Shown here: piece after piece, positions 18,645 to 29,817 of the stretch
Layout: each line of letters opens with the position of its first letter
Position numbering within the stretch: position 1 is the stretch's first letter
Position numbers and translations under genes: made by a program
Notes under the pieces: generated by a model
The model's input: the letters and a program-made list of their open reading frames with translations, nothing else
What the model was told of the DNA's origin: nothing
Databases searched by the model: none
DNA from: VRUE01 sp963774405
Lineage (GTDB): Bacteria; Actinomycetota; Thermoleophilia; Solirubrobacterales; 70-9
Assembly: GCA_963774405.1 (NCBI GenBank)
Contig: CAVZEV010000012.1
Location: forward strand, 89,453-153,452
Direction of reading: 5' to 3'
Length of the DNA: 64,000 nucleotides

Positions 18645-19376
18645 GTGAGCGACGGGGCCGCGGTGACGAGCTACGAGGTCGACGAGCGGGGCGTGGCCGT
18701 GCTGCGGCTGCGACGGCCCAAGTCGCGCAACGCGATCGACACCCAGATGCTGCTCGAGCTGCTCGAGCACCTGGCGGTGGCCGCGGCGACGAGGCGGTGC
18801 GGGCGCTGCTCTTCAGCTCCGCCGATCACATGGGCCTCTCGGCCGGCGCCGACGTCAAGGAGGAGCTCGACGAGGAGGGCAAGGTGCGCCGCATGCAGCT
18901 CTTCGCCGATGTCTACGACCAGATCGTCGCCTTTCCCAAGCCGACGATCGCGGCCTGTCATGGCGACGTCGTCGGCGGCGGGGCCGAGATCGCCGTCGCC
19001 TGCGACATGCGGATCGGCGGCTCCAACCTGCGCATGCGCTTCCCCGGAGCGGCTCTCGGCGTGCCGGTCGGCCCGGCCCGCCTGGTCACCCTCTGCGGCC
19101 TCGCCGCCGCCAAGTACCTGCTGCTCAGCTCGCGCACCGTCGGCGCCGACGAGGCCCTGCGCCTCGGCCTGGTCAACCGCGTCGCGCCGGCCGCCAGCGA
19201 CCGAGGAGGCGGCGCTGGCACTCGCCGCCGAGGTCGCCGCCCACCCGCCCGAGGCCGTCGCCCGGCTGAAGGCGATGCTGCACGAGTGGGACGACATCGT
19301 CGGCCGCTCCGCCTCCGAGGGCAAGGGCCAGGTCGAGTGGCAGCGCACCGGCCCCGGTTTGCCCTACCGCAGCTGA
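18645..19376 (+). CDS. Enoyl-CoA hydratase/isomerase family protein (two compensating frameshifts)
   Basis: This is a crotonase-fold protein of about 243 residues. It shows RPKSRNAID, the oxyanion-hole segment SAGADVKE, the second oxyanion motif HGDVVGGGAEIAVACD and the ALRLGLVNRV turn. A missing G near 18,793 and an extra A near 19,194 move the reading frame out and back. The active-site acidic residues cannot be assigned with certainty from sequence alone, so the acyl-CoA substrate and reaction remain open. The GTG start at 18,645 is preferred. Confidence 0.86.
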   Translation: MSDGAAVTSYEVDERGVAVLRLRRPKSRNAIDTQMLLELLEHLAVAAATRRCGRCSSAPPITWASRPAPTSRRSSTRRARCAACSSSPMSTTRSSPFPSRRSRPVMATSSAAGPRSPSPATCGSAAPTCACASPERLSACRSARPAWSPSAASPPPSTCCSARAPSAPTRPCASAWSTASRRPPATEEAALALAAEVAAHPPEAVARLKAMLHEWDDIVGRSASEGKGQVEWQRTGPGLPYRS

Positions 19377-19384
19377 ATCCGCCC

Positions 19385-19433
19385 GGGTGCAACGCGTTCA
19401 TCCCCCTATAGGGGGGTCAATGGCGTTGCACCC
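19385..19433. repeat. Intergenic palindrome, GGTGCAACG subtype
   Basis: This 49-bp palindrome has arms GGGTGCAACGC and GCGTTGCACCC and a perfect central CCCCCTATAGGGGG. It separates the convergent enoyl-CoA hydratase and GMC oxidoreductase genes, starting 8 nt after one stop and ending 4 nt from the other. Confidence 0.85.
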
Positions 19434-19437
19434 GCGG

Positions 19438-21283
19438 TCAGCTGGTGCGGCCGCCGCCTGCACCGACCCCCGCCGCGATCGCCATGATCGAGACCTGGGG
19501 GTTGACGCCGGGGCAGCTCGGCAGGATCGAGCCGTCGGCGACCCAGACGCCCTCGATGCCGCGCAGGCGGCCTTCGGGATCGACGGGATGGCGCGAGGGG
19601 TCGGAGCCGGCCGCCGCGGTTCCGCTGGGGTGGAAGGCCGCGAGGCGGAGGCGGCGCACGTCGAGTCGCTCGATCGCGCTCGGCGAGCTCGGCTTCGGAG
19701 CGCACCTGCGGTGCGCCGCCGCCTAGCTCGACCTCGTTCGCCCCGGCGGCGAGCATCACCCGGGCCATCGCCTCGATCGCGATCGCCAGGCGCCGTCGTC
19801 GGCCCTGGCGAGGCGGTAGGCGACGATCGGGCGCGCGGCTGCCGAAGACCCTGCCGGAGGGCGCGTCGGCGATCATCGCGCCGAGCGTCGCCGTGTTGGC
19901 GGCGCGCTCGAGCCGGCCGAGCAGGTGCGTGCCGTAGCCGGGCGCCGAGACCGCTCCCATGCCCGGCGGGGTCGAGGTGGCCTCGATCAGGACGCCGTCG
20001 CTCTCGTGCAGCTCCTCGATCCCGACGCTCTGCATCACGCCGCGCCAGGGCGACCACCTCCTCCGCGAAGCTCGCGGTGATGCCGGTCGCCGGGTGGATC
20101 GAGAGGTTGCGCCCGAGGCGGGGATGGCGGCCGAGGCCGCTGCGGCGCAGCAACGGCGGCGTCGGCACGGCGCCGGCGGCGACGACGACGAACGGCGCCG
20201 AGATCCGCACTCTCGCCGCCGTCGCGGCCGCGGCCGAGCGACGCCGCGTCGCGCTGGCCGTTCTCGTGCAGCACCCGCTCGACGTGCAGCCCGGCGACGA
20301 TCCGCGCCCCCGCCTCGCAGGCCTGGGCAGCGCGTTGAGGTGGACGCCGCCCTTGGCGTTGTTGGGGCAGCCGATCGCGCACTGGCAGGCGCCGCGGCAG
20401 CCGGGGGCGTTGCGCCGCAGCGGCGCGCTGCTCCCAGTCGAGTGCCGCGGCGCCCTCGAGCGCGAGTTCGCCGTTGCGGCCCAGCACCTCCATCGGCGCC
20501 GGGGCGACGCCGATCGTCGCTTCGACGTCGGCCACCCGCGCGGCCGAGCAGCTCCAGCTCGGCCAGGGCGAGGCCGTGTTCCTCGTGCCAGGCGGTGGCG
20601 ACCGCGGCCGGCGGGCGGAAGCAGGTGCCGGAGTTGATCACGGTGGTGCCGCCGACGGCGCGGCCCAGCGGCAGCGCGATCGGCGGGTTGCCCAGCGCCA
20701 TCGTCGTGCCGCCGTCGCGGTAGATGCCGGCGAAGCGGTCAAGCGGGTGGGAGCTGCGGATGCGCTCGACGTCCCAGCGCTCGCCCTCCTCGACGATCAC
20801 GGTGTCGAGGCCGGCCCGCGCCAGTTCCCGGGCGGCGAAGGCGCCGCCCGCGCCGGAGCCGATCACGACCGCGTCGCAGCTGCTCGCCTGGGGAAGCTCC
20901 GAGCCCGGGCAGATGTTCATCGCCTGGTCGGGTCGGGACGGCTCGTGGCGCGAGCCGACGGCGGCGATCTCGGCGGCGTAGGCGTCGGCGCCGCCGGCGA
21001 GCAGGACGATCGACTTGATCGCGTCGATGGCGGGCGAGCCGCCGAGGCGCCCGACTTCGGCAAGCAGCGCTTCGCGTCGCCGCGGCGGCAGCGCGCCGAG
21101 CCGGCGCCCGGTGCGGGCGAACGAGAACCCCTGGATGCCGGCGAGCGCGGCCGCCAGCCCCGCCTGGGAGGTGCCCGGCATGCGCGACACCATGCGCCGC
21201 GCGACGCCGGCCACGCGCTCGGGCGCGGGCCCGCCTGCCTCCGGCGGCAGGATCGTCGCCGCGAGATCTCCCAGTACCGACAC
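19438..21283 (-). CDS. GMC-family FAD-dependent oxidoreductase (multiple frameshifts)
   Basis: This is a GMC-type flavoprotein of about 610 residues with an N-terminal helical extension (residues 1-130). The FAD dinucleotide fold reads DAVVIGSGAGGAFAARELA, followed by the active-cleft sequence GRAVGGTTVINSGTCFR, a Cys-rich CQCAIGCPNNAKGG segment like that in long-chain alcohol oxidases, and the C-terminal family signature GIEGVWVADGSILPSCPGVNPQ. At least six indels between 19,700 and 20,550 disrupt the middle. Oxidation of an alcohol or sterol is likely; the substrate is unknown. Confidence 0.85.
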
Positions 21284-21327
21284 GCGGGCATACTAGGCTC
21301 GTCGTCTCTGGACTGGCCGGCCAACCA

Positions 21328-21669
21328 ATGAGCTTCGTGATCGATCCGCCGCTGCTCGTCGCCTCCGGCGCCGCGATAGAGGCCGCGAGTGGCGCAGACC
21401 CCGAGCGCGGGCGGCGCCTGCGTGGGGCCGTGGTCGCCGTCTTCATCGGGGTCTCCCTTGCGCTCTACGCCAACGTGCCAGGCCTCGACCGGATCTGGCG
21501 CCCGTTCGGCTCGCGCTCGGGCCGCGAGTTCATGCTCACCTCGGGGCTTGCGCGGGTGGAGGAGAGGGAGATCACGCCGGCCCGGCACGCCGCGGCGCTC
21601 TCGCTTTTTCTCCTCTATCCGCTCTGGGCAAGGCTGGGTGGCGCCCTCATGCGCGCTGCGCGCACCTAG
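21328..21669 (+). CDS. Small hydrophobic protein of unknown function
   Basis: This 113-residue ORF has one clear transmembrane helix (about residues 34-50, GAVVAVFIGVSLALY) and a second hydrophobic stretch near the C-terminus (LSLFLLYPLWARLGG). It starts ATG 21,328, divergent from the GMC oxidoreductase by 44 nt. I do not recognise the family. Confidence 0.6.
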   Translation: MSFVIDPPLLVASGAAIEAASGADPERGRRLRGAVVAVFIGVSLALYANVPGLDRIWRPFGSRSGREFMLTSGLARVEEREITPARHAAALSLFLLYPLWARLGGALMRAART

Positions 21670-21687
21670 CCGGACGCGGTCTGCTGC

Positions 21688-22545
21688 TCAGCCGCTCCAG
21701 CCGCTCGAATCGAGCGTCGTGCCGTCGGCAAAGCGCTCGGGGGCGACAAGGATGTGCTCGGCCGCGTCGACGCAGCGCGCGACCCAGACCTCTTCGCCCG
21801 CCGCCGCGTCGGCGACGCGGTCGAGCAGCGCCGCCAGCCGCTCCTCGCCGAGCCAGGCGAGCATGAAGGGGTGCAGGACGATCGCCATGTGGCCGCCCTC
21901 ACGGGCCAGCCTGCCGATCTCCGCTTCGAGCCAGGCGACGAAGCGGGCGGGCTCGATCGGGTCGGGCGATCCGGCGATCCGCTCGCGCGCGACGGCGAGC
22001 GGCGGCAGCACACAGGCGGCGTCGACGTGCGGCCACTCGAAAGGCAGCAGGGCGACTCCGTCCCCGAAGCCGGCTCCTGCCCCGGCGGGCGAGCAGTAGC
22101 GCAGGCCGGCTTCGCGCAGGATTCCGGTGCCGCCGGCGCCGAGCTGCCCGCCGGGCGGGCGCAGGCCGGCGATCCCGAGCCCGAGTCGCGCGAAGGCGGC
22201 GATGCCCCGCTCCAGGTTGGCGGCCTGCTCGGCGGCGCTCAGCCCGTCCCACTGCTCGTGGCGCCAGGCGTGGTAGGCGACCTCGTGGCCGCGAGCGTCG
22301 ATCTCGCGCAGCAGGTCGGGGTAGATCTCCGCGTTCAGCCCCTCGACGAAGAAGGTCGCGGCGAGATCCCGGTCAGCGAGCCGGCCGAGCAAGCGCGGCA
22401 CCACCTCGAGCGCGGTCTCATGGCGACCCAGCGGCCCCTCGGCCGACAGCGCCCCCATCTCCAGCTCCGCCGCCTCGCCGAGGTTGTCGAAAGTGAGGTT
22501 GAGCGCGCCGCGGGCGCCACCCGGCCAAGGCCCCGGTCCGCTCAT
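21688..22545 (-). CDS. Polysaccharide deacetylase family protein
   Basis: The 285-residue protein belongs to the NodB/CE4 fold: LNLTFDNLGEA corresponds to the TFDD catalytic start with the second Asp replaced by Asn. ATFFVEG, HEVAYHAWRHEQWD (metal His ligands), RPPGGQLG and MAIVLHPF follow. No signal peptide is seen, so it probably acts inside the cell, like the PuuE-type subset. Its ATG overlaps the stop of the upstream membrane protein gene. Confidence 0.85.
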   Translation of the reverse strand: MSGPGPWPGGARGALNLTFDNLGEAAELEMGALSAEGPLGRHETALEVVPRLLGRLADRDLAATFFVEGLNAEIYPDLLREIDARGHEVAYHAWRHEQWDGLSAAEQAANLERGIAAFARLGLGIAGLRPPGGQLGAGGTGILREAGLRYCSPAGAGAGFGDGVALLPFEWPHVDAACVLPPLAVARERIAGSPDPIEPARFVAWLEAEIGRLAREGGHMAIVLHPFMLAWLGEERLAALLDRVADAAAGEEVWVARCVDAAEHILVAPERFADGTTLDSSGWSG

Positions 22546-23066
22546 TCGCGCAGGGCCGGGCTCCAGCGCTCCGGGTCCAGTTCGGCCTGCTCGCGGGCCC
22601 AGCTGAAGTGGTGCTTGGCCGAGGCGAGCAGGATCGGGAAGTTGAGCAGGCCGGCGATTGCGAAGCGTCGCGCGCCCGGTCGGTTCGCGGCGGGCAGGCT
22701 GAGGGCGCTGCAGGCCAGCCAGAACCAGAGCACGGCGTTGTAGGCGGGCAGCTGCTCCTCGCTCAGCCCCTCGGCTTCGTCGAGCATCGGCAGGCCGCCG
22801 TGCAGGGACCAGGGCCAGGCCTTGAAGTGGACGGCGACCCCGGCGACGCCGATCCCGGCGCTGAAGGCCGAGAGGCGGCGGGCGTTCTCGCCGTCGGCCG
22901 CGGCGGCGGCGAGCATCAGCGGGAAGTAGGCGCTCCACATCGCCACCGCGCCGCGCCGCCCGATGAACGGCTCGAAGACGAGGCCGACCCCGGCACGGGT
23001 CTCAAAGGCGTTGTGGGCGAAGAGCCCGAGGGCGGAGCCGGCAGCGAGGAGGCGTCTGATCCGCAT
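22542..23066 (-). CDS. Four-helix membrane protein of unknown function
   Basis: This 174-residue protein has an N-terminal hydrophobic helix (LLAAGSALGLFAH) and about three more. It is translated just before the polysaccharide deacetylase with an ATGA overlap, so the two should be made together. No family is recognised. Confidence 0.65.
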   Translation of the reverse strand: MRIRRLLAAGSALGLFAHNAFETRAGVGLVFEPFIGRRGAVAMWSAYFPLMLAAAAADGENARRLSAFSAGIGVAGVAVHFKAWPWSLHGGLPMLDEAEGLSEEQLPAYNAVLWFWLACSALSLPAANRPGARRFAIAGLLNFPILLASAKHHFSWAREQAELDPERWSPALRE

Positions 23067-23110
23067 CGCCGGGAGCGTAGCCCGATCTGGCAATCTCCGG
23101 GACCGCCCCG

Positions 23111-26503
<3,393 letters not shown>

Positions 26504-26546
26504 GCGCGCCCCCCTCCCGGAGCATTTGATTTATGCTGCCCGATCG

Positions 26547-27857
26547 GTGGCACGCTTCAGCGCCAAGGGAGGGAAGTCGGCCGGGCTACAGCGCCTCGCG
26601 CTGCTCGGCTTCGCCGCGCTCCTGATCCTGCTCTTCGTGATCTTCGCGGTCGCCCAGGGAATCGGCCATCCCAGCGTCCCCTCCGGCGACGTCGCGGTGG
26701 TCGAAGACGCGCCGAGCGGCCTCAGCCCGGTCTCCGAAGCGCAGTACAGGCACGCGCTGGTCCAGGCCGCGGCCGAAAAAAAAGTCACGCCGGTCCCCAA
26801 ACCGGGTGACAAAAACTACGAAGAACTGCGCGAAGCGGCGCTCGGCAACCTGCTCGACTCGATCTGGATTCGGGGCCAGGCGGAAGAAATGGGCATCTCG
26901 GTGACGCCGAAAGAAGTCGCCGAAGAACTCAAAAAGCTGAAGGAAAAAGCCTTCAAAACCGAGCAGCAGTACAAGGAATTCCTCAAAGAAGCGCACTTCA
27001 CCCAGGCCGACGTGCTCACGCGCGTGACGATCCAGATGCTCAGCGAACAGATCCAGAACCAGGTCACCGAAGAAGCGCCGATCCCGAGCAAGAGCGAACT
27101 CGAGAACTACTACGAAGCCGCCAAGTCGAGCCAGTACACGACGCCGGAATCGCGCGACATCCGCGTGGTCAAGAACCCGGACAAGGCCAAGGTCGAAGAA
27201 GCAAAGGCCGCGCTGGAAAAGGACGACTCGGTCAAGAGCTGGGAAAAAGTCGCGAAGAAGTACTCGGTTGACACGACCAAAAGCACCGGTGGCCTGCAGT
27301 CCGCCGTCACCGAAGGCTCGGGCACCCTGCAGGAACCGCTCGAAGCGGCCGTCTTCGCTGCCGGTCAGGGCGAACTGGAAGGCCCGTTGAAGGAAGGCAA
27401 GACCTACACGGTCTTCGAGGTGATGAAGATCACCCCGGAGAAAGTCCAGTCGTTCGACGAAGCCAAGACGCAGATCAGCGCCCAACTGGCCGAACAGGCC
27501 AAACAGCAGACCTTCGCCGCCTTCGTGCGCAACTACGGGACCAAGTGGAAGTCGCGCACCTTCTGCGCCTCCGGCTACACGATCTCCCGTTGCGCCAACT
27601 ACAAGGCGGGCGGGCGCCCGGCCGAAGCCGAAGAAGCCTGCTTCGAAGCGAATCCGAAAAAAGCGCCGGAAGCCTGCCCGGCGCCGGTGCCCTCGATCAA
27701 ACCGGCTCAGCCCGGCACGGTCAGCCCGCTCAACCGCGAAGGGCAGAAACTGGCCCAGCGGCCGCGGCCGGCGGGGCTCGAAGAAGGCGCGGCGCCCGAA
27801 GGCGAAATTCCGGGTGGCATCGTGCCCGGCGCCCCACCCGGCGCCGGCGGCGAATAG
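26547..27857 (+). CDS. Membrane-anchored parvulin-type peptidyl-prolyl isomerase (PrsA/SurA-like)
   Basis: This is an extracytoplasmic foldase of about 436 residues. Residues 14-37 (LALLGFAALLILLFVIFAV) form an anchor or signal. A SurA_N-like helical domain follows (NLLDSIWIRGQAEEMGIS and SVTPKEVAEELKKLK), then a parvulin domain (DIRVVKNPDKAK ... WEKVAKKYSVD, STGGLQSAVTEG, VFAAGQGELEGP and YTVFEVMKI), then a Cys-containing, Pro-rich tail. Glutamate is almost always GAA and lysine is often AAA, in sharp contrast to mfd and eno on either side. The GTG at 26,547 is chosen because it directly precedes the basic lead to the anchor. Confidence 0.87.
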   Translation: MARFSAKGGKSAGLQRLALLGFAALLILLFVIFAVAQGIGHPSVPSGDVAVVEDAPSGLSPVSEAQYRHALVQAAAEKKVTPVPKPGDKNYEELREAALGNLLDSIWIRGQAEEMGISVTPKEVAEELKKLKEKAFKTEQQYKEFLKEAHFTQADVLTRVTIQMLSEQIQNQVTEEAPIPSKSELENYYEAAKSSQYTTPESRDIRVVKNPDKAKVEEAKAALEKDDSVKSWEKVAKKYSVDTTKSTGGLQSAVTEGSGTLQEPLEAAVFAAGQGELEGPLKEGKTYTVFEVMKITPEKVQSFDEAKTQISAQLAEQAKQQTFAAFVRNYGTKWKSRTFCASGYTISRCANYKAGGRPAEAEEACFEANPKKAPEACPAPVPSIKPAQPGTVSPLNREGQKLAQRPRPAGLEEGAAPEGEIPGGIVPGAPPGAGGE

Positions 27858-27921
27858 AGGGCTCGTCCGCGGGCTTTTGGCCCGGCCCCTCTGCCGCCTG
27901 ACTGAATAGGATGCGCGCTCC

Positions 27922-29217
27922 GTGAGCGGTATCGCATCGATCCACGCCCGCCAGATCCTCGACTCGAGGGGCAACCCGACCGTCGAGGTCGAAGTCACGC
28001 TCGAGTCGGGCGCCCGCGGTCTCGCCGCGGTGCCCTCGGGCGCCTCGACCGGCGAGTTCGAGGCGGTCGAGCTGCGCGACGGCGGCGAGGCCTGGGCCGG
28101 CAAGGGCGTCAGTGCGGCGGTGGCCAACGTCAACGGCGAGATCGCCGCGGCGCTGCAGGGCTTCGACGCGGAGGACCAGGTCGGGCTCGACGCCAAGATG
28201 ATCGAGCTCGACGGCACCCCGAACAAGGGCCGCCTCGGCGCCAACGCGATCCTCGGCGTCTCCCTGGCCGCCGCCAAGGCGGCGGCCATGCTGGCCGGCG
28301 AACCGCTCTTCGTCTACCTGGCCAAGCTCTACGGCGGCGAGGAGCCGAGCCTGCTGCCGGTGCCGATGATGAACGTGCTCAACGGCGGCGCTCACGCCGA
28401 CAACTCGGTCGACTTCCAGGAGTTCATGATCGTCCCGGCGGGTGCCGGCAGCTTCTCGGAGTGCCTGCGCATCGGCACCGAGGTCTTCCACGCGCTGAAG
28501 AAGAGCCTCGCCGCCGCCGGCCACGCGACCGCGGTCGGCGACGAGGGCGGCTTCGCGCCCAACCTCGAGTCCAACGAGGCGGCCCTGCAGGCCGTTCTGG
28601 CGGGCGTCGAGGCGGCGGGCTATGAGCCCGGCTCAGACGTCTTCATCGCCCTCGACCCGGCGACCAGCGAGGTCTTCGAGGGCGGCGCCTACGTGCTCGA
28701 GCACGAGGGCCGCTCGCTCTCGCCCGCCGAGATGGCCGCCTACTGGGAGGACGCCTGCTCGCGCTACCCGATCCTCTCGATCGAGGACGGCATGGACGAG
28801 GAGGACTGGGACGGCTGGAAGCTCCTGACCGAGAAGCTGGGGGAGAAGGTCCAGCTCGTCGGCGACGACCTCTTCGTAACCAACCCCGAGCGCCTGCGCC
28901 GCGGCATCGAGCTCGGCGTCGGCAACTCGATCCTGGTCAAGGTCAACCAGATCGGCACCCTCAGCGAGACCCTGGAGGCGATCCGGATCGCCGCCGACGC
29001 GGGCTACACCGCGGTGATCTCGCACCGCTCCGGCGAGACCGAGGACACGACGATCGCCGACCTCGCCGTCGCCACCGGCGCCGGCCAGATCAAGACCGGC
29101 GCCCCGTCGCGCTCGGATCGCGTCGCCAAGTACAACCGACTCCTCCGGATCGAGGAGGAATTGGGTGATTTGGCTGAATTCCCAGGTTTGCGAGCGTTCG
29201 CGCGCACGGCTGGATGA
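27922..29217 (+). CDS. eno: Enolase
   Basis: Enolase converts 2-phosphoglycerate to phosphoenolpyruvate. The 431 residues include ILDSRGNPTVEVEV, VPSGASTGEFEA, the flap residues, NVLNGGAHADN, VGDEGGFAPNL, SIEDGMDEEDWDGW, and the signature ILVKVNQIGTLSET with SHRSGETEDTTIADLAV. The start is GTG 27,922. It is followed by the divIC/ftsB-like gene, an order conserved in actinobacteria. Confidence 0.97.
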   Translation: MSGIASIHARQILDSRGNPTVEVEVTLESGARGLAAVPSGASTGEFEAVELRDGGEAWAGKGVSAAVANVNGEIAAALQGFDAEDQVGLDAKMIELDGTPNKGRLGANAILGVSLAAAKAAAMLAGEPLFVYLAKLYGGEEPSLLPVPMMNVLNGGAHADNSVDFQEFMIVPAGAGSFSECLRIGTEVFHALKKSLAAAGHATAVGDEGGFAPNLESNEAALQAVLAGVEAAGYEPGSDVFIALDPATSEVFEGGAYVLEHEGRSLSPAEMAAYWEDACSRYPILSIEDGMDEEDWDGWKLLTEKLGEKVQLVGDDLFVTNPERLRRGIELGVGNSILVKVNQIGTLSETLEAIRIAADAGYTAVISHRSGETEDTTIADLAVATGAGQIKTGAPSRSDRVAKYNRLLRIEEELGDLAEFPGLRAFARTAG

Positions 29218-29390
29218 CGCGCATGGCGCGGCGCATATCGGCGTCCTCGGTCGGGCGTTTCGGTCACGCACCAACTGTGCGCTCCCTTCATCGCCCGCCC
29301 TGCGTCCTTGATCTGCTTGGCCATGCGCGCCCCCAGCCGCACGCTTACGTTCAGTGAAGGAATGCGGCGGCAAACCGCAAAGAACCAGAC

Positions 29391-29714
29391 GTGGCACGAC
29401 GTCCGGCACCTCGACGGCGACCCGCGGCACGTCGTGGGGCGACCCGCATTCACTGGGATCGTGTCGGTCGCGTCGCCCTGACCCTGGTCCTCTTCGCCGT
29501 CCTCTACTCCTACCTCAACCCGGTGATCGACTTCGTCAAGACCTATACCGCGACCACCGCGGCGCAGGTCCAACTGCACGAAGTCCAGCGCGAAAACACC
29601 CGCCTGCACTGGCGCATCCACCACGCCGACGACCCGATCACGCTCGAGGCCAAGGCCCGCGCCCAGGGCATGGTCGCCCCCGGAGAGACCCCCCTCGTAG
29701 TACGCGGCCTCTAG
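29391..29714 (+). CDS. Septum formation initiator (DivIC/FtsB family)
   Basis: This 107-residue bitopic membrane protein has a basic N-terminus, one transmembrane helix (about 29-47, VALTLVLFAVLYSYL) and an extracytoplasmic coiled coil (VQLHEVQRENTRLHWRI) ending in the family-typical ITLEAKARAQGMVAPGE. Such proteins link early and late division proteins at the septum. The GTG start and the position after eno agree with the family. Confidence 0.88.
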   Translation: MARRPAPRRRPAARRGATRIHWDRVGRVALTLVLFAVLYSYLNPVIDFVKTYTATTAAQVQLHEVQRENTRLHWRIHHADDPITLEAKARAQGMVAPGETPLVVRGL

Positions 29715-29738
29715 CGCCCCCCAGCCGCCCCCCGTCGC

Positions 29739-29785
29739 TTCCGGTGCGCCTTTGCCCTCCTATGGGGGGATAAAGCGCACCGGAG
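29739..29785. repeat. Intergenic palindrome, TTCCGGTGCGC subtype
   Basis: This copy has the same arms as those at 5,937, 13,862 and 14,818 (last base G instead of A) with centre CCCTCCTATGGGGGG. It lies between divIC and the glycosyltransferase gene, both on the plus strand. Confidence 0.87.
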
Positions 29786-29817
29786 CGCGGAGGGGCTGTG
29801 GTAGCGCCGGGGCGTAC

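Noticed and set aside
29004..29624. Possible antitoxin-like peptide LNVSVRLGARMAKQIKDAG on the minus strand between eno and divIC
   Set aside because: The stretch is short, has no start or ribosome binding site, overlaps divIC antisense and has no partner toxin.
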